Source: Ectobius pallidus
Taxonomy: Eukaryota > Arthropoda > Insecta > Blattodea > Ectobiidae
Assembly: GCA_964059195.1 (NCBI GenBank)
Contig: CAXKWD010000007.1
Coordinates: 24,129,023-24,193,022 of the forward strand
Direction of reading: 5' to 3'
DNA length: 64,000 bases
Both the position numbers and the translations under genes were made by a program. Positions 43,240-54,843 of the stretch are shown here, piece by piece; positions within the stretch are counted from its first letter, which is position 1, and each line of letters opens with the position of its first letter. The notes beneath the pieces are model-generated. The model was not told where the DNA came from. It saw nothing but the letters and a program-made list of their open reading frames with translations, and did not search any database.

Positions 43240-44270
43240 AGACCACCCGAATGAGCAAGCGCTCGTGCTCGGGCACAGTTCAGCCATTTACATTACAAAA
43301 TACAAATTACAAAATACATAAAGAAAATATAATTAAATCAAAACCTAAAAAATAATAATAATAATAAAGAAAGAACAGAAAAGGAAAAAGAAAAAAGGAA
43401 AAGTAGTAAGAACAAAAATTGAAACCCTGAGTTATTACAAATAAAATCGTTCCTTAATTGTCTACTAAGTACAGAGTGAAGTAACTTTTGAACTATGAAA
43501 TAAGATTTTTGATAAACTTATTGAATTTTTTGTTGTTCATATGTACTATTTCTGGATGTGACCTAATTATAGAGTTATAGAGTCTTGGACCATAATAAAT
43601 GCTATGTTTAGAGCCAGAAGAGGTGAAGTATTTTGGTTCTATTAAAGGCAATGTTTTATTTCTTCTAGTATTGTAGTTATGAGGATCCGATACATGTACG
43701 TTGCGGTATTTTTTAAAGTATTTTAAAAGTGTGAGCTTATAAATTTGTTCTACAGTCATCACATTAAATTCAGGAAATATCAATTCTGTTGGATATTCTA
43801 TAGGCTTTTTTAAACAAATTTTTATAATTCTCTTCTGTATTAGAATCAAAGGAGTCAATACAGATGTGCCACTTCCCCCCCCAGCCAATGATACCATATT
43901 GGAGGACAGATTGTATTAGAGCTAAGTAGACTGTTCTTAAGACTTCAGTCGGTAAATATTGTTTTAGACAGACAAATTTGTATAATGTTTTTCTTAATCT
44001 GGTACATAAATATGTGATGTGTTTGTCGAATTTCAGATGACGATCTATAATAATACCAAGGTATTTGACCTGATTTGTCTCCTTCACAGCCTGGCAGGTA
44101 CATGAATCAGATTCACAGTTGATATCATGTAGTCTTACGCACAAGTTTTGATCCATTTTTAATTGTGGAGTACCAGCAGTTGTTAATGAGAATGGAACAC
44201 AGTTTGTTTTATCTATATTTAATACTAACCTATTGATTCAACAAAAGCATAATTGCACTTTGTTATATCA
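43240..44270 (-). pseudogene. CR1/Jockey-like LINE, C-terminal part of the reverse transcriptase and 3' UTR
   Basis: Minus-strand order: RLVLNIDKTNCVPFSL (about 44220-44250), VKETNQVKYLGIIIDRHLKF (the region following the palm), YLPTEVLRTVYLALIQSVLQ, YGIIGWGG, a frameshift near 43880, then LILIQKRIIKICLKKP, YNTRRNKTLPLIEPKYF, SIYYGPRLYNSII and a stop near 43493. The 3' UTR with GAGCACGAGCGCTTGCTC (hairpin) reaches 43240. The polymerase active-site region is not included, so this is 5'-truncated, as LINE copies often are. It matches the piece at 37270-37831. Confidence 0.9.
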
Positions 44271-44984
44271 GTTTACCTGATTTTATTTATTTATTTATTT
44301 ATTTATCTTTTTCTTTCATATTTTAAATCGAACTTATCCTTCTGTCCATCTGCTCTTCTATCTTCTTACATTACGCTTATTTTGAAAGGTGACCTGATTT
44401 GCGTCAGCTGTATGAAGCAAACACAATGGATTGCCAAGAATGTAACTTGCTTTATTAGGTTAGATGTTAGGCAACGTTCGGATATGATAAAAGTTTGGTG
44501 CTGGAAATCAGTAGCTCGCCTCAAGCTACGGATAACAGGCCCATAATTTGGAGGCGAGGTGCAACCAGTTCAAGGCTGTACACTGCTAGGGGGTGGTCGC
44601 ATAGGAAAGTTACATTTGTTTTGTGTTGCTAAAACTAGATTTATGGACTTACACCCATGTTCAATGAAGTGTCAAGAATTGTTTCCGATGTGAAAACCTG
44701 CCTCATTATAAAGTAATTTATCTTGCAATGTGTTCGAATGTACTCATGCGATTTAGCAGACTAGAATATAGCCTACGGTTCGGAAGGTTATCGACGATCT
44801 AAACAATAAGTCCCAATTTAAATATCAACAAGCAAGGTATTATTTTGTAGGAAGTAATATGCAGGAAATAATGATCTACCAGTGAATGTTACTTTCCACA
44901 TCCTTGTGCAGTGTTAACTACGCTATTGTGTCGTTTCACTAGGTATTGCCTCAGTATACTAGAACATTGGTAACACGATTATAT
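44271..44984. other. no gene; (ATTT)n at 44280-44306
   Basis: A TTTATTTA microsatellite follows CAGTTTACCTGATTTTATT; the rest is AT-rich without a supported feature. Confidence 0.5.
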
Positions 44985-45287
44985 CTATATCATAAAAATA
45001 ATCTTGATTAAATTACTATCATAATTTTGTTTACAGACAACTTTGTATAACTTTTTGTTTTCAGCAACATCCTTCACACTGTACATTGTAATATTACATG
45101 CTGTTTTATGTACAGGTAAAGAATTAAACTCTTTGCAGATTTTGCAATATTTGGTATTTCCAATTTTTTTAACGAAATTAACATTATTTTTCTTTTTTCT
45201 TTGAAGGATTCGGCAATTTTGGTTTGCAATAAGCTGTTTAGTGTTACGATTTCGTTTATGAAATAAACTACTCTGCCAGTTATACAC
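44985..45287 (-). CDS. hypothetical 100-codon open frame, lysine/asparagine-rich
   Basis: The minus-strand frame includes NVNFVKKIGNTKYCKICKEF, HKTACNITMYSVKDV and KLYKVVCKQNYDSNLI. Cysteines at C-x2-C and two further positions are notable, but no family is recognised. In AT-rich DNA an open frame of this length can arise by chance. It has no promoter or neighbour gene that I can point to. Confidence 0.2.
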   Translation of the reverse strand: MYNWQSSLFHKRNRNTKQLIANQNCRILQRKKKNNVNFVKKIGNTKYCKICKEFNSLPVHKTACNITMYSVKDVAENKKLYKVVCKQNYDSNLIKIIFMI

Positions 45288-45423
45288 TAAACATAAATAG
45301 GAGAGTCTGTGCTTTTAAAATTATTTACGATATCGAGTATTCTGTATATTTTATTCCTGCTATATTCTAATGTAATGAAACGATTCTGTGCTTCTAAAAT
45401 TACGAATTTTCAAGTTTAGGTAT

Positions 45424-45486
45424 GGGGGGGGGGCACAATATTAGGCCATTTAGGTATTTGTAGGAAGGGGGCACAATATTAGGCCA
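45424..45486. repeat. tandem duplication of about 37 bp with G-run
   Basis: GGGGGCACAATATTAGGCCA occurs twice, separated by TTTAGGTATTTGTAGGAA. Confidence 0.85.
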
Positions 45487-46683
45487 CATTATTACAACTT
45501 GCCTTATGGAACATTATGCTAACTATAGAATGAACAACATTTATTTATTTGCAAATTTCAGCATATCTTATTTTCCATGTCACTTGCTGGTGGTCTTTTG
45601 TTCATCATTTACGTCTCAGCTCCATACAGCAAGAGCTGAAAACGTTCGACTTTCTCCTGGCGGAGATGTTGCTGGAACTCCAGATTTCTTAAGAGGGTCT
45701 GAAACGTATGCTTCGCCTTCCAACTATCGTACAATAATAAAACTTAGTATGTTCACTGAACATCGCAGTTTCATTGAACACAACAAAACAAAACATGTGT
45801 TTTTGACCTAAAAGACCAATAACATATTTCTTCATTTGTTTCATTAAAAGGAATTGTGTGAAATCTCTCAAACTATTTATAAGATAAATTGCATAATACT
45901 ATTAATTATTCAGTAATAAATTATGTAGTATGAGTATATTGCTCACATCCCTGCGCGTACTTACAAAATCACGAACACCGAATTTCATAATCAGTACATG
46001 ACAAAACGACATAAAAAGTTGTTCTTTTATTACTAAAAGAAAAAGTGGACGTTAAACTTAGGTCAAAGTAAAAACACGCCCGAAAGTTATTTTGAGCGTC
46101 ACGAAAAATTTTAAGTAAGAAATCTGTTCAGAAATAGATAATATAATATAATTTAATTTAGGATTCTTCGTGGAACCCATTAATTATTCTCATTAACACC
46201 CATGAATCCGCAGGTTGTTGCAGCACTTCAAGTGGCGTGTAGGTCTATAAGGAGTAACTAACAAGCTGAGAAGCACAGACTTTACTGGAATTCTGTTTAT
46301 CACTTTGCCGAGGCTGACATCTGATCCGTGCAGTATCTCTTCCCTTGGAAACCCACAGGGGTCAAGTAGCTTGTTACGACGTTCCGAGAAACCAGCAGCA
46401 GTGCCAGGTTTAAGTCGAGAATCTTCTTACATATCCTAAATAATTAGACCACTAAGTATCAATGAAGGTGGATAATGAATATCGTTTTCTGGACGCTAAT
46501 TGTGAAACAAAGTAATTTCCTAGGAACTACACCAGTTCATCAATATTACTGGAATTTCACTCTTATTCTTCTAAAAAAATTCCTTATTAACAAACAATAG
46601 TAAAATGTTAAATGTTCGTTAATTTGATTGTTATTACTATTTAATTGCAGATGTGAGTTGCTACTTAGACCTATAATCGTTAT
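45487..46683. other. no recognisable feature
   Basis: AT-rich; open frames have no recognisable domains. Confidence 0.4.
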
Positions 46684-46750
46684 CGGTGTGCCAGAATTTT
46701 GCCCTGCTGTGCACATACATTCTTAGATCTACAGACATAAGACTGAAGGC
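46684..46750 (+). repeat. fragment of the SINE family E central domain
   Basis: GGTGTGCCAGAATTTTGCCC is the same word as GGTGTGCCGGAATTTTGTCC in the SINE at 32335-32665, followed by a decayed version of the next 40 bases. Confidence 0.5.
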
Positions 46751-47029
46751 ATGTACAGGTAGGGGAAAAAAAGCTGACCGATTAAAATACCAAAGTTGCC
46801 GATATGAGCCACTGCGCATGCCTAGCGGAATTCATAGGATAGCAGGGAATGTATTGAAATTTGTTCTAGTGTCGACTGTTGACTTAGCCCATTTCGAAAC
46901 CCATTAGAAAATATGCTAGTAAAATTCATTTTCTGGGAATAATCCGTTAATTAAGTAGTTAAATATTGGGGCAATCGAAAAGTAGTGGGAAAACAATGTG
47001 CATTAAGGAAACAGAAAATTTCCTTCCTT

Positions 47030-47100
47030 GGCAGGATTCGAACTAAGTACCTGTTACTTACCAGACGAACGCGCTGTCATTGTGCTACGGAATCACTTAA
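47030..47100 (-). mobile_element. tRNA-like SINE head, decayed
   Basis: On the minus strand: TCCGTAGCACAATGACAGCG (box A region) and TAGTTCGAATCCTGCC (box B). The anticodon and T-stems do not pair well, so it is not a functional tRNA gene. Body sequence continues towards lower coordinates. Confidence 0.55.
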
Positions 47101-47609
47101 TAACCAACGTTCCTTGAGAGTCTGTCATGAAACAAGTGATTGACAAGGAGACTACAGTCGATAAATTGCTTGAATTGAGAAATAATTTCACGTAATTTGC
47201 ATTGCTTGTGAAAACAAACGTTTCCGTTACACCTCTTACATTTATTTACGTATCACATCTGTCCAACTACACAGGTCAAAGGAATACGCATGGACACTGG
47301 TGCGGCAAAGGCTCCGAAATCAGCTACAAGAATCGGTCCACTTTTTTTCCCTACCTGTACAATATATTAACTAAAAACTAATCTCAAGGCGTAAAATCTA
47401 TTCCACAGATAAGATATGTGTTAACATTTGTGAGGCATGTTATTCGGACATACTTCAATTGGTTTTATAGATGTACTGGAGTAGGTTCCAGGTTGATTTC
47501 ATTTGCATACTGCTGGTGGTTCCTAGGCTTGATTTTCCTTCCAGTTTTATACATGGGCGTACTTAGGACTGTCTGTAGTAGGCCTAGTAGGAAGGTTAAA
47601 AAACGTTTT

Positions 47610-47695
47610 TGGCTTGGCGGCCAACCACGGGATTTGTACCTGGGACCTCCCAAATGCAAGTCCAAGACGTTACCATCTCGGCCACCTCGCTCGGT
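47610..47695 (-). mobile_element. tRNA-like SINE head (same type as 42930)
   Basis: Minus strand: GAGGTGGCCGAGATGGTAAC and GGTACAAATCCCGTGG. Box A and box B regions are in the right order and spacing, but the stems are imperfect. Confidence 0.6.
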
Positions 47696-47947
47696 AATTT
47701 GGATCTTAAATTTGCATATTTATAGATATAATATTAGTAATTACTAGGGCTCGGACTTTTAGGTGCTTATAAAAACGAAAATATTTATTTTTTATGTGGT
47801 AAAAAAGTCAAAAATATGTTTAAAAAATATAAAAATATTTTATTTATTTAACCAATATTTACAGAAGTACTCATCTAGTCAGTACTCAGCAAGTGTAGAA
47901 CTGTTGCAGTGAACGACAGAAGTAGATCTTAAGTTGTGCATCTTAAA

Positions 47948-50388
47948 TAGTGATGAGCAAATGCAAGACCAAGACCAAGACCAAGGCGGTCTTGGTTTTG
48001 GTCTTGGTATTGCACTCTCAGTCTTGGTCTTGGTCTTGCATAGGTAACCCTGGTCTTGGTCTTGGTCTCGGTCTTGCATCAGTGGTCTTAGTCTTGGTCT
48101 CGGTCTTGCATACTCGGTCTTGGTCTTGTTGCAAGAGTCTTGCAGTATTCTTTTACGCATCTTACTGTGATCAATGGCGTTTAGCTCATTTAAAGTTACA
48201 CCGATTACATGTGTTATTGCTTTCGAAAGTAACGAAAGCTAATTGCTTTTAGTTCCTTTGACCATGTAAACAGTAATGTGACGTCACACTGTTTGCCGAA
48301 ACGTCCATGATGATATAAGCTGGAACAGTAAACTTTGAGTGTAAATTTAAATATTCTCTGTTATCCTATTGCAGAACTTTAAACCCAAAATCCACGAGAT
48401 GCTATACACTATTTGAGAGTGTAAAATTATGAATATTATATTGTAAATTTTCAAATTGAACGGCTGTATAGACAAGAAGTAATATTAACAGGATGTGTAT
48501 GAAATGTTTAAAAGATTTCCGCATAGGAGAGAGGTTCTATCTGACCTGTTTAAAACTGTATAATATAGTAACAAAACATAACGGCATTGAAGCAGATGCT
48601 TTAGAAATTGTGCAATCTATAGAAAATCACACAATGTCCATTCGAAACCCAAACCCATAGGCTGCAATAAATAATATTTATCTTTCCATATACCCTAGTT
48701 CTAATTTATAACACATTGTGAACAGATCATTTCTGCACTTTAAAGATTTCCGCTACCCCCCATAAATTACTTTCTACTTGCTTTCAAGTTACGGGCCTTC
48801 AACTAATTGGGTCATAAATAATCATAACTATTCTTCATGCAAGCAAATATTTCTAGACCAGGCATTTTCTACTTTTAGTATCTTTTCCCATTCGATATGC
48901 ATCCTTAATATGAATCAGCAGCAAGAACTTAAACACCGCCACCGTTATGTGTCAATAACAAAACTGTAGCAGTAAAAAAAAGGTTTTCAGTGGATGTCCT
49001 ACCTATCATCAGCAAAATGTAGGCCTGTATAGCTACAGTACAATCAGATACTTAACTGTAAAGTAATAACTAGCAAATACCCATCAAATAAGTTCCTATT
49101 TTAATTAATCTACGGTTTAATTGTGTTTTATTGAATAATTGTGAAGAATACCGGGCGTATAACTTGATTTTTTCAGACTTCACTTTATTTTGAAATGTTT
49201 TGCAAGGAGAATGGAATGAGCTGAATAGCTATGTTATATTTTGTCAAGTAGACAGAAAGATTCTATACGACTATGAATATTAATGATAGGTTTAAAAAAG
49301 GATATCATCGTTAATGAAATACGCTGCTGAGCATGTTAATAGACTTTTTAAGTTACGGGGGTTACTGTTTAAAGTTTCAAATCCTCAGTCATGGGCCGCC
49401 CCCTGGCTGAGTGGTTAGACCGCTCGCCTTCCACCGCTGGGACCCGGGATCGTATCTTATGGATCCAGGTGGAATTTGTGGTGGACAAAGTGGGGTCGGG
49501 GCAGGCTTTCTCGGGGTGCTCCGGTTTCCCCTGCCATATATCATTCCATCGTTGCTCCATTCATCATAGTATGACCATTTGTTTGTAGTAAAGAATTATT
49601 ACAAATCCTCAGTCATAGCTTTCTTTTAACCCAGTGAGTGGTTAGAGAAACTAGTTATTAAATAACTGTATGGCAGAATTTTTAAGTTTTATTGATAAAT
49701 TATGTGGTCAGTATTTATATTGTACGCAAAATGAAAATTCATATATGGCTTAGGGCCTTTGTTACATCTGTTTGTCTTTCGTACCATAATACTAGAGAAC
49801 TATTGCAATTAAACATTTTAAAAATTAATATGGAGTGTTTATCGTGAATTTAACTCCCACCAATTGAAGGAACTAGCTGTAGGGAATGCCATTCAGGGAA
49901 ATCCGTCAGATTAATTGTAAGTTTTCATTGCAGTAATTTGTTTTAACGTAGTGGTGAGAGAGGTTGTATACGGATTTCACATGGATTAATTGAATGGTGC
50001 GCTCTTTTTGGATATGGAAAGCGTCACGCACCGGGTCATCTCTCATTGGTTACCGTACGATGAGGCAACCTCTACCTTATACCAGCCTTGGGACTACCCC
50101 GGCTAGCGACTATGCGGTACCTTTGAGTAACGGTCGCTGGCTCGCTGAATACACAACGGGGCTTTATAAAACTTTTTCAAGTAGCAAGACTGCAAGAGTC
50201 TTGCAGTTAGGTCTTGTTCTTGCCAGAGTCTTGCAGGGTTGGTCGTGGTCTTGGTCTCGGTCTTGCATGGTCGGTCTTGGTCTTGGTCTTGCTAACGCTG
50301 ATGCGGTCTTGGTCTTGGTCTCGGTCTTGCATTTTCTGCAAGACCAAGACTAAGACTGCAAGACCAAGACTGGTCTCGCTCATCACTA
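47948..50388. mobile_element. hAT-like element nested in hAT copy 3, with GGTCTTG subterminal arrays
   Basis: Ends TAGTGATGAGC on both sides in inverted orientation (right end CTCATCACTA), flanked by a perfect 8-bp duplication ATCTTAAA at 47940-47947 and 50389-50396. Near both ends many copies of the 6-base unit CTTGGT or its complement form arrays (about 47962-48145 and 50190-50375). No transposase is recognisable inside; a 45-codon frame at about 48503-48660 has no known domain. It contains a SINE at 49393-49601. Confidence 0.92.
49393..49601 (+). mobile_element. tRNA-derived SINE, family C, with target duplication
   Basis: Perfect 15-bp direct repeats CAAATCCTCAGTCAT at 49378-49392 and 49602-49616. 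Head with CCTGGCTGAGTGGTTAGACC (box A region) and CGGGATCGTATC (box B region), body with GGTCGGGGCAGGCTTTC, AT-rich tail. Confidence 0.92.
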
Positions 50389-50396
50389 ATCTTAAA

Positions 50397-50765
50397 GCTG
50401 TGACGATTTTCACGGAACAGAGACTTTTATCTTGAAAATGTACGTTCAACATTGCAGGATGTTAATCTTGCATATTTGTAAAACGCAGTATCACTGACAC
50501 TCCGATGTTCCATCTGCTCCAAGTTTTCTACACTGTTACCCATTAAAATATCTGAAATCTTTGGCAACACTTGTAACCTTTCATTCTTATTTAGGCATGA
50601 CAGGAATTTTTCTTTAATTTCGTTTGCTTTTGAACCACTGATTTTGTTAAGTTTGTTTTCAATGTGATTGGTTTCTTTTATTGATTCTGTCAAGAATTGT
50701 TTTGTTGTTTCCAACTTAGTAATGCAGTGTGAGAGGAAACAGAAATTTGCACTAATAAATGCCAA
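50397..50765 (-). pseudogene. hAT transposase, C-terminal dimerisation region, broken
   Basis: The minus-strand frame ends YKYARLTSCNVERTFSR, the signature of the hAT C-terminal dimerisation domain (usually x-S-V-x-V-E-R-x-F-S). A stop codon interrupts directly after FSR; the continuation KSLFRENRHSFK reaches 50397 and is cut by the nested element. The frame resumes left of it at 47939-47879. Upstream coding towards the N-terminus is missing beyond 50765. It belonged to the enclosing element and would have catalysed its cut-and-paste movement. Confidence 0.85.
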
Positions 50766-51070
50766 ATCAGCCCTGATTTATTGTCTGACTCAACATAACA
50801 ATGCAACATATTCAAAATATGTCACAATTTTACAAAAACAGTCAAAATATTCATTTCTAAACGTGATATGTGGTAAAATATGTAAAAAAAATTAAGTTAC
50901 CAAAAATATTTATTCAAATAAGAAATATAAAAAATATTTATTTTTATGTGATATGCAACTAGGTATTTTGAATCCAAAGGTCCCAACTGGAACTTTGACA
51001 AAGTCCAGAAATCATAGGTAATAGCAAAAAAAATATGTATTTACCTAAAAGTCCGAGCCCTAGTAATTAC

Positions 51071-52381
51071 TTATAATAACACATAATTTATTGTGAGTTT
51101 AAACTCGGCCATGTAACATGTTTGTGGTCAAGAAGAGAAATCATAGAATTCAACGAAATCTACATTAATTTAATTTAACTGTATCTAAAAGAATTTAAGT
51201 TGACTTAATTTAACTAGGAAACTGGGGAAGCTTTATTGGAATAGGAAGTATTGAATCTGAATACTTTTAAATTCTTTGCAATCAATTTATTCGGAAAATG
51301 TAATAATATATAGGCCAATAGTTATAGCCTATAAGCATACTAATTTCTTTGGTTTTATTACATAGACCATAATATAATGTTATCTTCCGATCCAACGTTG
51401 CTTAATTCGCTTAACAATTTGAAATTGGTATGACTACTAATCCACAAGAAATATTATTAAAGTTAAAATTTCAGTTTTTTATTTATTTATTTATTTTTTT
51501 GTTTCAAAAATATGAATATAATTTTCATCTCTCGTGTACCATTCTCATTCTTTGTGACGTACTTCGAATAATTTAAGATTTTTCCTTACTTTTTAAAAAT
51601 AATTCTCTCCATGAAATAATTGTTTTAATTTCCAAAAAACTGTTTCTTATTCTTATAAATAAATATTAGTTAAATAGTTGTGGAGTGATACGATACAGTT
51701 TCAATAAAAGTCTGCCTGTGGTTTTACATTTTTAAAAATAAATTGAAAAAGCAATTTTACATAGCTTACGTAGCTTACATAAATTTATTATTTGTTTTTA
51801 AGCCTTTTTAGATCAAGTATATCCATGTTGATATTTGAAAATCATTTTTGAGCTTTGTTTCTATTTTTGTGATTGGAATGTTATTTTTAATTGATTTAAT
51901 TGTATTAATCCTGACTCAAATGAAATGTTCCTGACAAATAATGGCAAGTCCGAGTTATCCAATGAGCAGAACTGACTGACAAGAAATTAACAGAATTGTA
52001 TTGCAGTTGATGAAGGGCCTTCTAACTTAATCTGACCAGCACTAGTTTCAATGACTTCCAGTGCTATTACGCGCAGTTAAACTAATTACAAAAAGCTGCA
52101 GGACGATAGAACAATTCCCTAAGCTTTGCCACAAACCTCCAGCAAATTAAGCTCAGTTTATCCCTAATGAGCACTAGGGTTTCTGCAGACCAAGGGATAT
52201 CACTTCTCTTGCATCATGAATTGGTAGATTCAAATCGCAGAACATTCTAGACGTAGTATAGATTACACAGCCGTCTCAGATGTTTTACCGGATTTTGGCT
52301 ATACTTAGTGTGCTTATTCCAAATATGTAAACAGTTTTTCTCTACCAGCTCTACTTTTATATAGATCTTATTCGTGAACTC
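51071..52381. other. no recognisable feature
   Basis: AT-rich, including a (TTTA)n stretch at about 51478-51496. No supported gene. Confidence 0.4.
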
Positions 52382-52384
52382 TTA

Positions 52385-54840
52385 GGGTGGCGTGCACCAA
52401 ACTCATGCAATTTACTCTTTTAGTAAGCCTTACTTCTTTAGTTCTAACTACTTTAGTAAGCTACTCTTTTAGTAACCGTACTCTTTTAGTAAGGACGGCG
52501 TGCACCAACCAGGAGCAAACTAAACTCGGCGGCTTTCAACATAGAGGAATGTACTAAAGAAGTAAAAATTTTATTTATTCCCAGAGTAAATGAACTTACT
52601 CCACAAGTGGTGGAGAGCACCAACACGGAGTACGTTACTAACGTAGTAAGTTGTGGAGTAAATAAGGCCAATATTTACTCCTACTCAGGGGGTGGAGTAA
52701 AGTTGTGGAGTAAGTGTGTTCTGTGGCATTTGCGTGAGTTATGAGTTACATATCACATTAAATGGATTACATCGTTCAAACTGAGGATAAGTTATTGAGA
52801 TGAAGAAGGTTGTATACCAGAAAAATGAGAGTTGTGGCAGGTGATTTAACAAATATTAAGCGAACCATACCTAGTAGGGCATTTAATAACGTAAATAATT
52901 AAGCTCATAAATCCTTACATGAAATTTTGGCGTTTGGAAGAAACGATGTCAGATTCTCACTACATCCATGTGATTTCAGCCAGTCAAATGTGGAAATATC
53001 ATTGTGGAGAGCGATCCAATTAGGAAGACGTCCACCAAAGGTGAGGGGAAGAGTGAGTGGAAGGGACGTTTGCATTGCACGGTACAAGGAGCTCATGTGC
53101 TCTTAAATATCTTCCTAGCTGGATCGGCCTTTAGATGTTGCAGTTCTCCCTAACTTTGGGTCAGAAAACGACGATGTATTTCAAGCTAATCATATGGATA
53201 CAGATATCGGCGAGGTATAGTACATTCCAATACATGAAAGCCTCCGTTCTTGGAGCTACCCAGAAAACACTTCCCCCTGCTACTTAACCATAGAATTTCT
53301 GAACAATAGGTGATTCTCATTGTTAAACGATTTAATGTAATTATTGTAAATTAATTTTATTACATTACACTTCTATAGCTTAACTTAAAGCACAACATTG
53401 CGAATGCCAGATTATAATAATAATTATAAGAGCTAAAAGTTCAATAGTTGCACCCGCAGTGTTAATGAATAATATGTCCTTTTTTCTAACCCAGGTGTAA
53501 AAATGTCCAAACAGGCCACATCGGAAGAAAATTTGACTGACTCTGGGATTAGCGTACATTGAGAAGGGGACACATTGTAAAACCATTCCTTAAAGACTCC
53601 CCAAGTCTCGAATGGAGGAGTGAGACGAGACTTTCATGTTTGGGAATAAACTATAGCAGATGCTGCAGGTCTATAGTATGCTGCTAACTATTTTAATTAA
53701 CCCTGTGGACAGGAAAGTGAGAAGCATTATAAACTATATAGAAAAAAATGCCAACATGAGTGCCGAAAGAAAATTTTAAGGAGGGGCCCGGAGGTTGAAG
53801 CTGCACAGGATCTAGAGAAGTAGTCACTGAAATTATTTTTAAACACACAACCATCTACATAATTGTTATTGGAGTTCATAGCTTCCGAAATATTGTACCG
53901 CCATTTTTTGTTTAAATATTACATTCCTCAGTTGTAATATTATTATTTTTATAAGGTAATATTTTTTAAGTAAATGTTCTGTGCATTTGAAAAAGGACAG
54001 AAACATAATGCCCCTTATTAGTTTTGTTATCCTTTTTATCCCCCCTTTTTCATGATTTTGTGTAATACTTCTTATTAATATTGTTAAACAGTCAATAAGT
54101 ATTAATAATTCATTATAGTGAGATTTATGATAAACAACTATAGAATAATTGATTTATCGTTTTTGGGGAAGAATATGTAACTTTAGGAAGTATAAATATT
54201 ATTGACAGTGAATCAATTATGAAAATCAACTGGAAATTCCAATTGTTTGCATTATAATACAGAAATAGTTTGCACAAAAATTGTAATCACTGTACCCATA
54301 CGTAGGCTACTAAACTGAAAATACTCAATTGAAGGAATTAAAATTAGTAATGAATAAAACATTACTATTAGACCTATTTTAAAACATGAAGATTGTCATT
54401 AGTAATATTTGGAACAACCCAAATTCATATTCATTGTTTCAGCGAACCTTTCCTTTTCATTATCTGGCACTTGAATAATACTGGCAATTGAAATGCACGT
54501 GTTCTGCTGCGCTGCACTAACGTTTCTGCTCTGTTCTGCGCAGAATTCGACTACTTCTTTAGTAAAAATCGCTTACTACTTTAGTAACAACTAAAGAAGT
54601 AACTATCAATTGAGCTCTCCAACACCAACTAAAAGAGTAAGTTACTAAAAGAGTAGCACTAAAGTAGTAAATTTAGGAAGGGAACCTTACGTAACAAAAA
54701 CCGGTTTGTCTGTCTCACTCTAGCACATACATTAGTATGACTTAAGAGTGAGACAGATGTACTGGTTCTTGTATACTCCAGGTCTCCGTCTTAAATTTAC
54801 TACTTTAGTAAGATTTACTCCTGGATGGTGCACGCCACCC
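52385..54840. mobile_element. PIF/Harbinger-like element
   Basis: The left end GGGTGGCGTGCACCA at 52385 is inverted at the right end, TGGTGCACGCCACCC, to 54840, flanked by TTA (52382-52384, 54841-54843), the T-W-A target of PIF/Harbinger. Subterminal words of the type TACTNNTTTAGTAA and GTGGAGTAA occur many times at 52410-52700 and 54550-54810. No intact transposase is seen. Frames at 52905-53240 and 53470-53830 may be decayed Harbinger proteins, but I cannot match motifs securely. Confidence 0.8.
54694..54771. mobile_element. palindromic MITE nested in the Harbinger-like element
   Basis: AACCGGTTTGTCTGTCTCAC pairs with the inverted GTGAGACAGATGTACTGGTT at its right side. TA flanks both ends (54692-54693, 54772-54773), which fits a Tc1/mariner-type MITE of about 78 bp. 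Confidence 0.65.
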
Positions 54841-54843
54841 TTA

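Larger units (their letters stand above)
47745..51062. mobile_element. hAT DNA transposon, copy 3, with nested hAT-like element
   Basis: Ends TAGGGCTCGGACTTTTAGG at 47745 and the same on the minus strand ending at 51062; perfect 8-bp target duplication GTAATTAC at 47737-47744 and 51063-51070. The terminal sequence is related to that of the hAT copies at 1818 and 8946 (TAGGG, CGGA, TTTAGG). It carries the C-terminal end of a hAT transposase on the minus strand, which is cut by another element at 47948-50388. Confidence 0.93.

Noticed and set aside
47030..47100. Possible tRNA gene on the minus strand
   Set aside because: Box A and B are recognisable, but the anticodon and T-stems do not pair and body sequence follows, so it is a SINE head.
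47950..48252. Leu/Val/Ser/Trp repeat frames here and at 49994-50452
   Set aside because: They are translations of the CTTGGT arrays at the ends of a hAT-like element, present in several frames and both strands.
52905..53096. 62-codon minus-strand frame as Harbinger transposase
   Set aside because: It lies inside a Harbinger-like element, but no DDE or Myb motif could be matched on either strand.
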